A stretch of 64,000 nt of DNA from Streptomyces endocoffeicus. Lineage in GTDB: Bacteria; Actinomycetota; Actinomycetes; Streptomycetales; Streptomycetaceae. A program made the translations under genes and the position numbers. The notes beneath the pieces were generated by a model. It was given only the letters and a program-made list of their open reading frames with translations, made no database searches and was not told the origin of the DNA. Every line of letters starts with the position of its first letter. The first letter of the stretch is position 1. The stretch spans positions 434,001 to 498,000 of the forward strand of contig NZ_JAERRG010000003.1 in NCBI RefSeq assembly GCF_016741935.1, written 5' to 3'. This document shows positions 31,635-40,486 of the stretch, in pieces.

Positions 31635-32597
31635 ATGCCGCGGACGTATTCCGCCGCCGCCCGCCCGACGATGTACTTCATCGGCGTCACCACCACCAAG
31701 TCCTCCATCATGAAGGTCTTCCCGGCGTGGGCGCGCGAGCTGAACCTCGACGCCGTCATCGAGGGCATCGACCTCCCGCTGGACGACACCCCCGAGCACT
31801 ACCGGGAGGTGGTCGACTTCATCAAGCACGACCCGCACTCGCTCGGCGCCCTGGTCACCACCCACAAGCTCAACCTCTACAAGGCCGCCCACGAACTCTT
31901 CGACGGCGTCGGCCACGAAACCGAGCTGCTGGACGAGGTCAGCAGCGTCTCCAAACGCGGCGACCAGCTGTGGGGCCACGCCATGGACCCCGTCACCAGC
32001 GGTCTGGCCCTGGAGGCCATCGTGCCCGACGGCTACTGGTCCCGCACCGGGGGCGAACTGCTGCTGCTCGGCGCGGGCGGCTCCTCCCTCGCCCTCACCC
32101 TGTATCTGCACAACCGCGAGGCGGCCGGTGGCGACGTCCCCTCCCGCATCGTGGTCACGGGCCGCCGCGAGGCCCGGCTGCGCGAGATGCGTACCGTCCA
32201 CGAACGCCTCGGCCTCGCCATCCCCATCGACTACCGGCTCGCCCCCGAGCCGAGCGACAACGACGCACAGCTGCGGACACTCTCCCCCGGCTCCGTCGTG
32301 GTCAACGCCACCGGACTCGGCAAGGACCGGCCCGGATCCCCGCTCACCGACGCCGCCCGGTTCCCCGCCGACGCCATCGCCTGGGACTTCAACTACCGCG
32401 GCGACCTGGTCTTCCTGGACCAGGCACGGGCCCAGCGGGACGCCTCCGGGCCGCGCGTCGTGGATGGCTGGCGGTACTTCATCCACGGCTGGACCCGTGT
32501 CATGGCCGAGGTCTTCCACATCGACATCCCCACCCACGGCCCCGTCTTCGAGCGGCTGTCCCGCATCGCCCGCGACGTCACCAAGGAGCACGCATGA
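31635..32597 (+). CDS. Shikimate-dehydrogenase-like (AroE-fold) protein
   Basis: A 320-residue protein with AroE-like layout. The N-terminal substrate domain has YFIGVTTTKSSIMKVFPAW where AroE has its GxPxxHSxSP loop, GALVTTHKLNLYKAA with the likely catalytic lysine and GHAMDPVTSG with the aspartate. The cofactor domain has LLLLGAGGSSLALTLYL and VVVNATGLGKDRPGSPL. Key positions are thus conserved but the substrate loop is altered, so a role in locus 2 catabolism is likelier than aromatic amino-acid synthesis. GAAGGAG precedes the ATG. The stop overlaps the cupin start. Confidence 0.82.
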   Translation: MPRTYSAAARPTMYFIGVTTTKSSIMKVFPAWARELNLDAVIEGIDLPLDDTPEHYREVVDFIKHDPHSLGALVTTHKLNLYKAAHELFDGVGHETELLDEVSSVSKRGDQLWGHAMDPVTSGLALEAIVPDGYWSRTGGELLLLGAGGSSLALTLYLHNREAAGGDVPSRIVVTGRREARLREMRTVHERLGLAIPIDYRLAPEPSDNDAQLRTLSPGSVVVNATGLGKDRPGSPLTDAARFPADAIAWDFNYRGDLVFLDQARAQRDASGPRVVDGWRYFIHGWTRVMAEVFHIDIPTHGPVFERLSRIARDVTKEHA

Positions 32598-33175
32598 GCA
32601 CCACCGCCCCCCGCCCCGCCGTCGTCACCGACTTCAGCCTCGACACCGGGCTCTCCCGGACCAGGAAGCCGCTCCAGCGCCGCATGTCCGCCATGGCCGG
32701 GATGTACGCCGACCAGCGGGCCGCGGAGCGCCTGGCCGAAGAGGACGTCCTGGTCTACGAGTTCTTCGACATGGGCGTCCCCCAGAGCTCCGGGGAGGTT
32801 GCCTACGGCACCAGCATCACCTACCCGGGCAAGGTCGGTGACGAGTACTTCATGACCAAGGGCCACTTCCACTCCGTGCTCGACACCGCCGAGATCTACT
32901 ACTGCCTGCGCGGCCGGGGCCTGATGATGATGGAGAACCCCGAGGGCGATGTGCAGTGGCAGGAATTCACCCCCGGCCAGGGCGTCTACGTCCCCGGCCG
33001 GTACGCCCACCGCTCCATCAACACCTCGCCCGACGAGCCGCTGATCACCTTCTTCGCCTTCCCCGGCCACGCCGGACACGACTACGGCACCATCGAGTCC
33101 AAGGGCTTCCGCAAGATCGTGGTGGAGCGCGACGGCGCCCCGGCGGTCGTGGACAACCCGAAGTGGGCGCGGTGA
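32594..33175 (+). CDS. Cupin-type phosphoglucose-isomerase-like protein
   Basis: A 193-residue cupin resembling the metal-dependent glucose-6-phosphate isomerases of archaea. The metal ligands are in KGHFHSVLDTAEIYYCLRG (two His and a Glu) and VPGRYAHRSIN (His), with GTSITYPGKVGDEYFMTKG before them. It would isomerise an aldose phosphate and ketose phosphate in the cytoplasm. A second phosphoglucose isomerase in a sugar cluster suggests a pathway-specific sugar phosphate. ATG 32594 overlaps the AroE-like stop by 4 bp, and its own stop overlaps the next start (GTGA). Confidence 0.87.
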   Translation: MSTTAPRPAVVTDFSLDTGLSRTRKPLQRRMSAMAGMYADQRAAERLAEEDVLVYEFFDMGVPQSSGEVAYGTSITYPGKVGDEYFMTKGHFHSVLDTAEIYYCLRGRGLMMMENPEGDVQWQEFTPGQGVYVPGRYAHRSINTSPDEPLITFFAFPGHAGHDYGTIESKGFRKIVVERDGAPAVVDNPKWAR

Positions 33176-34101
33176 CGAACCGGATCGCCGTGACGCCACG
33201 CTCGCTGTCCCAGGGCGGCCACCCCGCGCTGGCCGCCCTGGAGGCGGCGGGCTACGACCTGCTGTTCCCCACCCCCGGCCGCCAGCCCACCCGCGAGGAG
33301 CAGCTGCGGTTCCTGCCCTCGTGCGTGGGCTATCTCGCCGGGGTCGAGCCGATCACCCGCGAGGTGCTGGCCGCGGCCCCCGGCCTCAAGGTCATCAGCC
33401 GCAACGGCGTCGGAGTCGACTCCGTCGACCTGACCGCCGCCGCCGAGCGGGGGGTGGCCGTCGAGACCGCCGCCGGGGCCAACGCCCAGGGCGTCGCCGA
33501 ACTCGCCATCGCCCTCATGCTCGCCGGGCTGCGCCACATCCCCCCGCAGGACACGGCGCTCAAGGCCGGCCGGTGGCAGCGGATCGAGGGCCGCGAGGTG
33601 GCGGGGCGCACCCTCGGGGTCGTGGGGTGCGGGCAGATCGGCCGCAGGGTGGTCCGGCTCGGCCTCGGGCTCGGCATGTCCGTACGCGCCTTCGACGCGT
33701 TCCCCGACCCGGAGTTCACCCCCGCCGGGGACTTCTCGTACACCACGCTGGACGATCTGCTCGCCCGCGCGGACGCGGTGACCCTGCACTGCCCGCCCGC
33801 GGAGCGGCCACTCATCGACAAGGCCGCCATCGCGGCCATGCGGCCCGGCGCCCATCTGGTCAACACGGCCCGCGCGAGCCTGGTCGACGACGGCGCGGTC
33901 CTCGACGCCCTCGAGGACGGCCGGCTCATCGGGTACGCCACCGATGTGTACGACCAGGAGCCGCCGGAGCCCCAGGAGCTGCTCCACCACCCGCGAGTGA
34001 TCACCACACCCCATATCGGGGGGTACACCGGGGAGAGTGTGGAGCGCGCCACCCGCGCGGCCGTGGAGAATCTGCTACGGGTACTTAACCCCCCTTTCTG
34101 A
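33172..34101 (+). CDS. D-isomer-specific 2-hydroxyacid dehydrogenase
   Basis: A 309-residue NAD-dependent dehydrogenase of the phosphoglycerate-dehydrogenase family. The nucleotide motif is TLGVVGCGQIGRRVV. The catalytic residues appear as Arg in VNTARASLVDD, Glu in YDQEPPEPQ and His in TTPHIGGYT. It would interconvert a 2-hydroxy acid and a 2-keto acid, which could feed the aldolase of this locus. The GTG at 33172 overlaps the cupin stop. There is no ACT or other regulatory domain. Confidence 0.9.
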   Translation: MTNRIAVTPRSLSQGGHPALAALEAAGYDLLFPTPGRQPTREEQLRFLPSCVGYLAGVEPITREVLAAAPGLKVISRNGVGVDSVDLTAAAERGVAVETAAGANAQGVAELAIALMLAGLRHIPPQDTALKAGRWQRIEGREVAGRTLGVVGCGQIGRRVVRLGLGLGMSVRAFDAFPDPEFTPAGDFSYTTLDDLLARADAVTLHCPPAERPLIDKAAIAAMRPGAHLVNTARASLVDDGAVLDALEDGRLIGYATDVYDQEPPEPQELLHHPRVITTPHIGGYTGESVERATRAAVENLLRVLNPPF

Positions 34102-34117
34102 GACCACGGAGCGAGTC

Positions 34118-35035
34118 ATGGCTGTCCCGGCGGATGAGGCCGGCAATGTGCTGCACCTCATCACCAGCAAACTGCCCTACCTACCGGGCGCGCTGCGCCA
34201 GATCGGCGAGTATCTGCTGGCCCACCCCCGGCAGGCGCAGTCGATGACCATTTCGCAGCTGGCCTCGGCGTGCGGCGTGGCCGAGTCGACGGTGTCCCGG
34301 TTCGTCCGCGAGCTGGGCATGGACAGCTATCACTCGCTCCGCCTCAGCCTCGCCGAGGCCACCTTCGCCACCCGGTCGGCCGCCGCCGGCCGGGACGAGG
34401 AGTTCGTCTACGAGGGCATCCTCCGCGGCGACGAGCCCCCCGCCATCGTGGGCAAGATCGAGCGCAGCAGCCGTCAGACGCTGGCCCAGACCGCCAAGCA
34501 GGTCAGCGGCGACGCCATCAGCCGGGCCGTCGATCTGCTGCACGAAGCGGACGCGGTGGTGTTCTGCTGCATGGGCTCCTCCAGCATCGCCGCGGAGGAG
34601 GGGGTCATGCGGTTCACCCGCGCGGGCAAGAAGTGTCTGCTCTACCGCGACCAGAGCGTGCAGGTCATGCTGGCCACCATCCTGACGCCACGGGATGTGC
34701 TCATCGGCATCAGCGACTCCGGCAAGTCCACCGCCATCGTGGACGCCATGCGGCTCGCCCGGCAGACCGGGGCCACCTCCATCGGCATCACCTCCGTCCA
34801 GGACAGCCCGCTGGCGGAGCTCAGCGATGTGCCGCTGTTCACCTCCAACGTCGCGGGGGAGGGGCTGTACGGGGAGTCCGTCACCTCGAAGTGGGGTCAG
34901 CTGCTGCTGATCGACATCCTCTACGCCACCTATGCGGCACGCCACTTCGACGACACCCTCCACCACCTCAAGGAGACCTACGAGGCGGGCATCCGCCACT
35001 CCCGTTCCCCGGGAGTCCCGCCGGTGGAGAGTTGA
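34118..35035 (+). CDS. RpiR-family regulator with SIS domain
   Basis: A 305-residue regulator. The N-terminal RpiR helix-turn-helix reads MTISQLASACGVAESTVSRF. The C-terminal SIS domain, which binds sugar phosphates, shows VVFCCMGSSSIAAEE and DVLIGISDSGKSTAIVDAM. It is the last gene of locus 2 and the only regulator in it, so it probably senses a phosphorylated intermediate. The paired GAAATTTC operators at 21773-21841 are the likely target. CGGAG precedes the ATG. Its stop codon forms the foot of a terminator hairpin. Confidence 0.9.
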   Translation: MAVPADEAGNVLHLITSKLPYLPGALRQIGEYLLAHPRQAQSMTISQLASACGVAESTVSRFVRELGMDSYHSLRLSLAEATFATRSAAAGRDEEFVYEGILRGDEPPAIVGKIERSSRQTLAQTAKQVSGDAISRAVDLLHEADAVVFCCMGSSSIAAEEGVMRFTRAGKKCLLYRDQSVQVMLATILTPRDVLIGISDSGKSTAIVDAMRLARQTGATSIGITSVQDSPLAELSDVPLFTSNVAGEGLYGESVTSKWGQLLLIDILYATYAARHFDDTLHHLKETYEAGIRHSRSPGVPPVES

Positions 35036-35051
35036 CCGGCGGGGCCGGTCA
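35033..35051. terminator. Hairpin made from two opposing stop codons
   Basis: TGACCGGC (35033-35040) pairs perfectly with GCCGGTCA (35044-35051) around GGG. The first three bases are the stop codon of the RpiR gene, and the last three are the reverse-strand stop codon of the convergent lipoprotein gene. The two genes thus share an 8-bp stem with only 13 bases between their stops. Confidence 0.7.
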
Positions 35052-35636
35052 CCTGGAGACGATGTGCAGGACCGCCGTGCCGTCCTCCCCGGCGGCCATC
35101 AGGATCACCACGGAGCCGGGCTGAGCGGCCGGCCGCATGGTGCTCACCCGTCCGCACGAGTTGCTGCTGCCGTGGTCGCGCAGCACGGTGATGCACCCCT
35201 GGCCGGGGCCGCTCGCCCCGCCCTGGGAGCGGTTGTTGCCCGACTTCACCGTGTACATGATCTTGTTCGGGCCGATCTCGTTCACCGTCAGCGTCGCCGG
35301 ACCGGCCGGGCCCTTGAAGCGGACCGTCACCCGCTCGGACACCGCGATCTCGCAGTCGCCGTCCGCGCAGGCGCCGACATCACGCCCGTCCGCCGCCGAC
35401 ACCGACGGTTTCGGCGAGGCGCCGGGACCGCCGGAGGGGCTGCCCGAGGGCTGTGCGGAACGGGACTCCGACGGGTTCCCCCTGTGTGCGGGCGCCCCGT
35501 CGGTCGTGTCCGACCCGCCGCAACCGGCCACGGTCAGAGCGGTCAGCACCGCCATCACCGCCGCCATACGGCCTGATCCCGGCTGTCGCGCTCGTGCCCC
35601 GCGCGTTCCACGTACCGATGTCATGGTGGTCATCAT
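35049..35636 (-). CDS. Putative secreted lipoprotein, unknown function
   Basis: A 195-residue protein I do not recognise. The N-terminus has a basic stretch, a hydrophobic segment MAAVMAVLTALTVAGC with a lipobox cysteine, and then a long Ser/Pro/Gly-rich linker. The folded C-terminal half (about residues 85-195) has four cysteines (DVGACADGDCEIAV, GCITVLRDHGSSNSCG) and many beta-type stretches such as ERVTVRFKGPAGPATLTV. It is probably anchored outside the membrane. The ribosome site before ATG 35636 is weak. Confidence 0.75.
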   Translation of the reverse strand: MMTTMTSVRGTRGARARQPGSGRMAAVMAVLTALTVAGCGGSDTTDGAPAHRGNPSESRSAQPSGSPSGGPGASPKPSVSAADGRDVGACADGDCEIAVSERVTVRFKGPAGPATLTVNEIGPNKIMYTVKSGNNRSQGGASGPGQGCITVLRDHGSSNSCGRVSTMRPAAQPGSVVILMAAGEDGTAVLHIVSR

Positions 35637-35684
35637 GACCGGTGTCCCGGCGTGCCCGGGTGCGACATTCCGTCGCGGGGCCGG

Positions 35685-36824
35685 TCAGGGGGCGAGTTGG
35701 CGGCTGATGATGAGCCGCTGGATCTGGTTGGTGCCCTCGAAGATCTGCATGATCTTCGCTTCGCGCATATAGCGCTCCACGGGGAAGTCACGGGTGTAGC
35801 CGTAGCCGCCGAAGACCTGGACGGCGTCCGTGGTCACCTTCATGGCGGCGTCGGTCGCCGTCAGCTTGGCGACGCTGGCCTGACGGGTGTACGGGCGCCC
35901 GCGGTCCCGGCGGCGGGCCGCGTCCAGATAGGTGGCGCGCGCGGAGTCGACCGCGGCGGCCATGTCGGCCAGCAGGAAGCCGAGCCCCTGGTGGTCGATG
36001 ATCCTGCGGCCGAAGGCGGTGCGTTCGTGGGCGTAGCCGACCGCGGCGTCCAGGGCGGCCTGGGCGAGCCCGGTGGCGCAGGCGGCGACGCCCAGCCGGC
36101 CGGAGTCCAGGGCTTGGAAGGCGATGTGGAGCCCTTGGCCCTCGCCGCCGATGAGCCGGTCGGTGGCGAGGAGGGCGTCGTCCCAGAAGGCGGAGGTGGT
36201 GGGGATGGCGTGCAGACCCATCTTCTCCTCGGGCCGGCCGAAGCTGAGGCCTTCGGTGTGGCCGGGCGCGAAGAAGCAGGAGATGCCGTCGCTGCCGGGG
36301 CCGGTGCGGGCGAACAGGGCGTAGAAGTCCGCCTTGCCGCCGTGGGTGATCCACGCCTTGGCGCCGTTGATCCGATAGCCGTCGGGGGCCTTCTCGGCAC
36401 GGCAGGTCAGAGCCGCCGCGTCGGACCCGGCCTGGGGCTCGGACAGGCTGTACCCACCGATGAGCCGGCCGCCGAGGATGTCCTCCGCCCAGCGTTCGCG
36501 CTGCTCGGCGGTGCCGAAGGTGAGCAGGGGGAAGGCGGCGAGGGTGTGGACGCTGGTGGCGATGGCGACGGCGGCCCAGCGCGCGGCCAGCTCCTCCAGC
36601 ACCTGGAGGTAGACCTCGTAGGGCTGGCCGCCCCCGCCGAACTCCTCCGGGTAGGGCAGGCCCAGCAGCCCGGCGTCGCCCAGCAGGCGGAACAGGCCCT
36701 CGGGGTAGGTCTCGGCGCGTTCGTGCCCGTCGACGCGGAGGGCGAGCTCCTTGTCGGCGATCTCGCGGACGAGGTCGAGCAGGTCCTCGGCCTCACGGGT
36801 GGGAAGCAGACGGTCGACGGGCAT
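35685..36824 (-). CDS. Acyl-CoA dehydrogenase
   Basis: A 379-residue FAD-dependent acyl-CoA dehydrogenase of standard length. Visible are the flavin-binding GYSLSEPQAGSDAAAL and AWITHGG segments, the C-terminal QVFGGYGYTRDFPVERY and the catalytic glutamate in IMQIFEGTNQIQ. It would insert an alpha-beta double bond in an acyl-CoA. It lies just downstream of the ferredoxin oxidoreductase on the same strand (55-base gap), so the two could act in series: a 2-keto acid is turned into acyl-CoA, which is then dehydrogenated. Confidence 0.92.
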   Translation of the reverse strand: MPVDRLLPTREAEDLLDLVREIADKELALRVDGHERAETYPEGLFRLLGDAGLLGLPYPEEFGGGGQPYEVYLQVLEELAARWAAVAIATSVHTLAAFPLLTFGTAEQRERWAEDILGGRLIGGYSLSEPQAGSDAAALTCRAEKAPDGYRINGAKAWITHGGKADFYALFARTGPGSDGISCFFAPGHTEGLSFGRPEEKMGLHAIPTTSAFWDDALLATDRLIGGEGQGLHIAFQALDSGRLGVAACATGLAQAALDAAVGYAHERTAFGRRIIDHQGLGFLLADMAAAVDSARATYLDAARRRDRGRPYTRQASVAKLTATDAAMKVTTDAVQVFGGYGYTRDFPVERYMREAKIMQIFEGTNQIQRLIISRQLAP

Positions 36825-36879
36825 GAGGGGCGCTCCTGTGGTGCGGACGGGCGAGGAGAGGGCTTAAGGGCCGGGGTGG

Positions 36880-39800
36880 TCAGACGGAGACGGCCGCGGG
36901 GGCGTCGGCGGTTGCGGCCAGATCGTCCAGAGCCGCGCGGGCCGTGGTGCGGAACTCCTCGACCCGGGCCAGCTTGATGTCCTCGTAGCCGCGGATGGCC
37001 TCGACGAGCCGGACCAGATCCTCCACGGCGGTGGCGTTGCCGGGCGTCAGACGGGCCAGGGCGTCGCGGACCAGGCGCGGATACTCCTCGATCAGCGCCC
37101 GCTCCTGGCGGCGGACCTCGGCGTATCCGAACAGGTCCAGCCGGGTGCCGCGCAGCCGCCGCAGGGCGCGGAGGAGCGAGAAGAGAGCGGGTGCGGTGCG
37201 GCGGAGCCGGATCTTGCGCTTCATGCCCAGCGCGCGCAGCGCCGGAGGGTGCAGCAGGACGGAGACGGTGGCATCGGCACCGAACTCGTCCGCGATCCTG
37301 GCCCGTTCCACGGTGTCCAGATGCAGCCGGGCCACCTCGTACTCGTCCTTGTAGGCCATGAGCCTGTGCAGCCCCTCGGCGTAGGCGACGGCGATGCGCT
37401 CGCCCGCCTCGTCACCGGCCCGCCGCCGGGCCAGCGCGGCGACCTGCTCGACCTCGGTGGCGTACCGCTCGGCATAGGCCCGGTCCTGATAGCCGATCAG
37501 ATCGGCGGCGCGCAGGGCGACGGTGTCCTGGAGCGTTCCGGGCCCGGCGGCCGTGGCCGCGATGGTGTGCGCCTCGGGTGTGACCTCCAGGACCGGCCGT
37601 TCCGGGGTGGCCAGGGCACGCCGTACGGCCTCGGGGTCGAGGGCGGCGGCGCGCCCCCAGCGGAAGGCCGCGAGGTTCTTCTCCACGGCGGCGCCGAGGC
37701 GGATCGCGCCCTCGATGGCGGCTTCCGTCAGCGGTATGCAGCCGTGCTGGAAGGCGGCCCCGACGAGGAGCATATTGGTCGGCAGGTGATCGCCGAACAG
37801 GGCTTCGGCCATGCTCTGCGCGTCGAGGTAGAGGTTCTCCCCGGGGCGGGTGGCCGACTCGATGCGCTCCAGGGCGTCGTCCGGGGAGCCGGGCACGACG
37901 ACCCGGTTGGTCACCATGGCCGCGGTGGGGACGATGGCGGAGTTGACGACGGCGATGGTGTGGCCGGGGCGGGCGATGCGCAGATTGGCGTCGGCGGCCG
38001 CCCCGAGCAGATCGAAGCCCATGAGCACGTCCGCGGTCGCGCGGGAGGCGCGCACGGCACCGGTGACCGGGGTGGCCGAGATCCGCACATCGCTGACGAC
38101 GGGCCCGCCCTTCTGGGCCAGCCCCGTCTGCTCCAGCCCGGCCGCGTAGCGGCCGTCGAGATGGGCGGCCCGCTGCAGCATCTGTGAGACGGTCACGACA
38201 CCGGTGCCGCCGATGCCGGGCATCCGCAGCAGTGTGCTCTCCCCGGCCACCGCCGGGGTGGGCGCGGTCAGGGCCACGGGCGGCTGGGGGACGGCGCGCG
38301 ACCGCTTGCCCTTCGCCTTCTTGGCCGTCTCCGTCTTCGGCTCGACGAGGAGGAAGGAGGGGCAGTCGCCCTTCAGGCAGCTGAAGTCGGAGTTGCAGGA
38401 CGCCTGGTGGATCCGGGTCTTGCGGCCGAAGGTGGTGTCCACGGGCTGCACCGACAGACACGTGGACACATCCCCGCAGTCGCCGCAGCCCTCGCAGACC
38501 CGCTCGTTGATGACCACCTTCTCGGCGGGGGTGGGCAGCTGACCGCGCTTGCGCAGCCGGCGCTCCTCCGCGGCGCAGCGGTCGTCATGGATGAGCACGG
38601 TCACACCGTCGGTGGCGGCCAGCTCCTTCTCGGCCTCGGGCAGATCGTCGCGGTGGCGCACCGTGGCGATCGGGTCGAGGCGTACGCCGCGGTAGTCGGC
38701 CGGCGCCGCGGTGGTCACCACGACCTTCCGTACGCCCTCCAGAGCGAGCCAGCGGGTCAGCGCCGGGACGTCAAGCTGCCCCTCGGGCCGCTGGCCGCCC
38801 GTCATCGCGACGGCGTCGTTGTAGAGGAGCTTGTACGTCATGGTCACGCCCGAGGCCACCGCCGCGCGGATGGCGAGGGAGCCGGAGTGGTGGAAGGTGC
38901 CGTCACCGAGGTTCTGCACGAAGTGCCGGTCGTCGGTGAACGGGGCCAGGCCGATCCACTGGGCGCCTTCGCCGCCCATCTGGGTCAGCCCGATCTGGTG
39001 GCCGCGGCCCGCGCCATCGAGGGCGATCATGGCGTGGCAGCCGATCCCCACGCCGACGAGGGTGTCGTCGGCGGTGCGGGTGGAGGTGTTGTGCGGGCAG
39101 CCGGAGCAGAAGTAGGGCGTGCGCGCCGACACGGTGGGCAGCGCGATCCGGGGCGCGGGCGGCGGCGCCAGCGAGGCCAGCCGGGCGGTCGCGGCCGGCG
39201 GCAGCCGGTCCTGGCCGATGCGCTGGGCCAGGGCCTTGGCCACGTCCTCGGCGCCCAGGGTGCCCCGGGCGGTGAGCAGCGGCCGGCCGTTCTCGCCGCG
39301 GCGGCCCACCACCACGGGCGCGTCGGCGCTGCCGTACAGGGCGGCCTTGAGGTGCCCTTCGAGGAAGGGCACCTTGTCCTCGACGACCAGGACCTGGTCC
39401 AGATCGCCGGTCATGGCCACCAGGTCCTCGTCGCAGAGGGGGAACGGCATCGCCAGCCGGATCAGCCGCACACCGAGGGCTTCCAGGTCCGCCTCGCCGA
39501 GGCCGAGGTCGGCCAGGGCGCGCCGCACCACGGCGTACGAGGTGCCGGAGGCCACCACGCCCAAGGTGGCGTGCGCGGCGCTGAAGGTGATGCGGTTCAG
39601 CCCGGCCTCGCGGGCGTAGGCGCGGGCCAGGTCCAGCCGCCGGGTGAGCATGTCGTGCTCGGCGTCCAGGGACGCGGGGCCGACGAGGGGCGGTGGCGCG
39701 GCGCGCGGGGTGGCGGGCGGGGCGGGGATGTCGGGCCGGAGCGTGTCCAGGTCGACGATCGCCGAGGCGTCCGCGATATCCGCGACGATCTTCAGTCCGG

Positions 39801-40395
39801 TCCAGAGGCCGGTGGCCCGCGACAGGGCCACGGCGTGCAGTCCGAATTCGAGGATCTCGGGTACGGAGCCGGGCGCGAGCAGGGGCATGGCCAGGCTCTG
39901 GCACATCGGCTCGCAGGAGCTGGGCACGGTCGAGGACTTGCTGCCGGGGTCGTCGCCGATCCAGGCCACCGCGCCGCCCAGCGCCGCCGTACCGGCCACC
40001 GTCCCGTGCCGCATCGCGTCGGCCGCGCGGTCAAGACCGGGGCTCTTGCCGTACCAGAACCCGGTCACCGCCTCGTGGCGGCGCCCGGGGACCTGCCCCA
40101 GCAGCTGCGTCCCGGCCACGGCGGTGGCGGCCAGCTCCTCGTTGAGCCCCGGCCGGAACACCACGCCGGCGGGGTCGAGAAAGCGGCGTGCCCGGTCCAG
40201 CTCCAGATCGACCCCGGCCAGCGGTGAGCCCGGATAGCCGGAGACGAACGCGCGGGTGTCCAGCCCGCGCGCCTCGTCCAGCCGACGCTGTTCGAGGGTG
40301 AGCCGGACCAGGGCCTGGATGCCGGAGATCAGCACCCGGCCGCTGCGGGCCGTATAGGGGTCCTCGAGCGAAACCGCGGCGGGGTCGGTGCTCAT
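36880..40395 (-). CDS. Indolepyruvate:ferredoxin oxidoreductase, fused alpha-beta form
   Basis: A 1171-residue enzyme combining the large TPP-binding part and the gamma-type domain of 2-keto acid:ferredoxin oxidoreductases. The N-terminal third contains AFVSGYPGSPLAGVDLEL. The TPP-binding core has FCSGCPHNTST and IGCHAMIALDG, and a cysteine-rich Fe-S region follows (CEGCGDCGDVSTC, CNSDFSCLKGDC). Then come MPGIGGTGVVTVSQML and a C-terminal DUF6537-like segment. It oxidatively decarboxylates aryl or branched 2-keto acids to acyl-CoA in the cytoplasm. ATG 40395 follows GAGGAGG; the longer open frame upstream runs through the divergent Lrp gene and is not coding. Confidence 0.92.
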   Translation of the reverse strand: MSTDPAAVSLEDPYTARSGRVLISGIQALVRLTLEQRRLDEARGLDTRAFVSGYPGSPLAGVDLELDRARRFLDPAGVVFRPGLNEELAATAVAGTQLLGQVPGRRHEAVTGFWYGKSPGLDRAADAMRHGTVAGTAALGGAVAWIGDDPGSKSSTVPSSCEPMCQSLAMPLLAPGSVPEILEFGLHAVALSRATGLWTGLKIVADIADASAIVDLDTLRPDIPAPPATPRAAPPPLVGPASLDAEHDMLTRRLDLARAYAREAGLNRITFSAAHATLGVVASGTSYAVVRRALADLGLGEADLEALGVRLIRLAMPFPLCDEDLVAMTGDLDQVLVVEDKVPFLEGHLKAALYGSADAPVVVGRRGENGRPLLTARGTLGAEDVAKALAQRIGQDRLPPAATARLASLAPPPAPRIALPTVSARTPYFCSGCPHNTSTRTADDTLVGVGIGCHAMIALDGAGRGHQIGLTQMGGEGAQWIGLAPFTDDRHFVQNLGDGTFHHSGSLAIRAAVASGVTMTYKLLYNDAVAMTGGQRPEGQLDVPALTRWLALEGVRKVVVTTAAPADYRGVRLDPIATVRHRDDLPEAEKELAATDGVTVLIHDDRCAAEERRLRKRGQLPTPAEKVVINERVCEGCGDCGDVSTCLSVQPVDTTFGRKTRIHQASCNSDFSCLKGDCPSFLLVEPKTETAKKAKGKRSRAVPQPPVALTAPTPAVAGESTLLRMPGIGGTGVVTVSQMLQRAAHLDGRYAAGLEQTGLAQKGGPVVSDVRISATPVTGAVRASRATADVLMGFDLLGAAADANLRIARPGHTIAVVNSAIVPTAAMVTNRVVVPGSPDDALERIESATRPGENLYLDAQSMAEALFGDHLPTNMLLVGAAFQHGCIPLTEAAIEGAIRLGAAVEKNLAAFRWGRAAALDPEAVRRALATPERPVLEVTPEAHTIAATAAGPGTLQDTVALRAADLIGYQDRAYAERYATEVEQVAALARRRAGDEAGERIAVAYAEGLHRLMAYKDEYEVARLHLDTVERARIADEFGADATVSVLLHPPALRALGMKRKIRLRRTAPALFSLLRALRRLRGTRLDLFGYAEVRRQERALIEEYPRLVRDALARLTPGNATAVEDLVRLVEAIRGYEDIKLARVEEFRTTARAALDDLAATADAPAAVSV

Positions 40396-40486
40396 GTGAG
40401 CCTCCTCGGCATATCTGGGGTCCGGCCCAAGGACAGCAACATCACCCGGAGGAGCACAAGTAACTTGCGGCCGATCTAGGTAAAGA

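Noticed and set aside
29979..32591. Reverse-strand open frame of about 870 codons opposite the glycerol-kinase-like and AroE-like genes
   Set aside because: No recognisable domain, acidic low-complexity composition, and both forward genes have correct motifs and ribosome sites.
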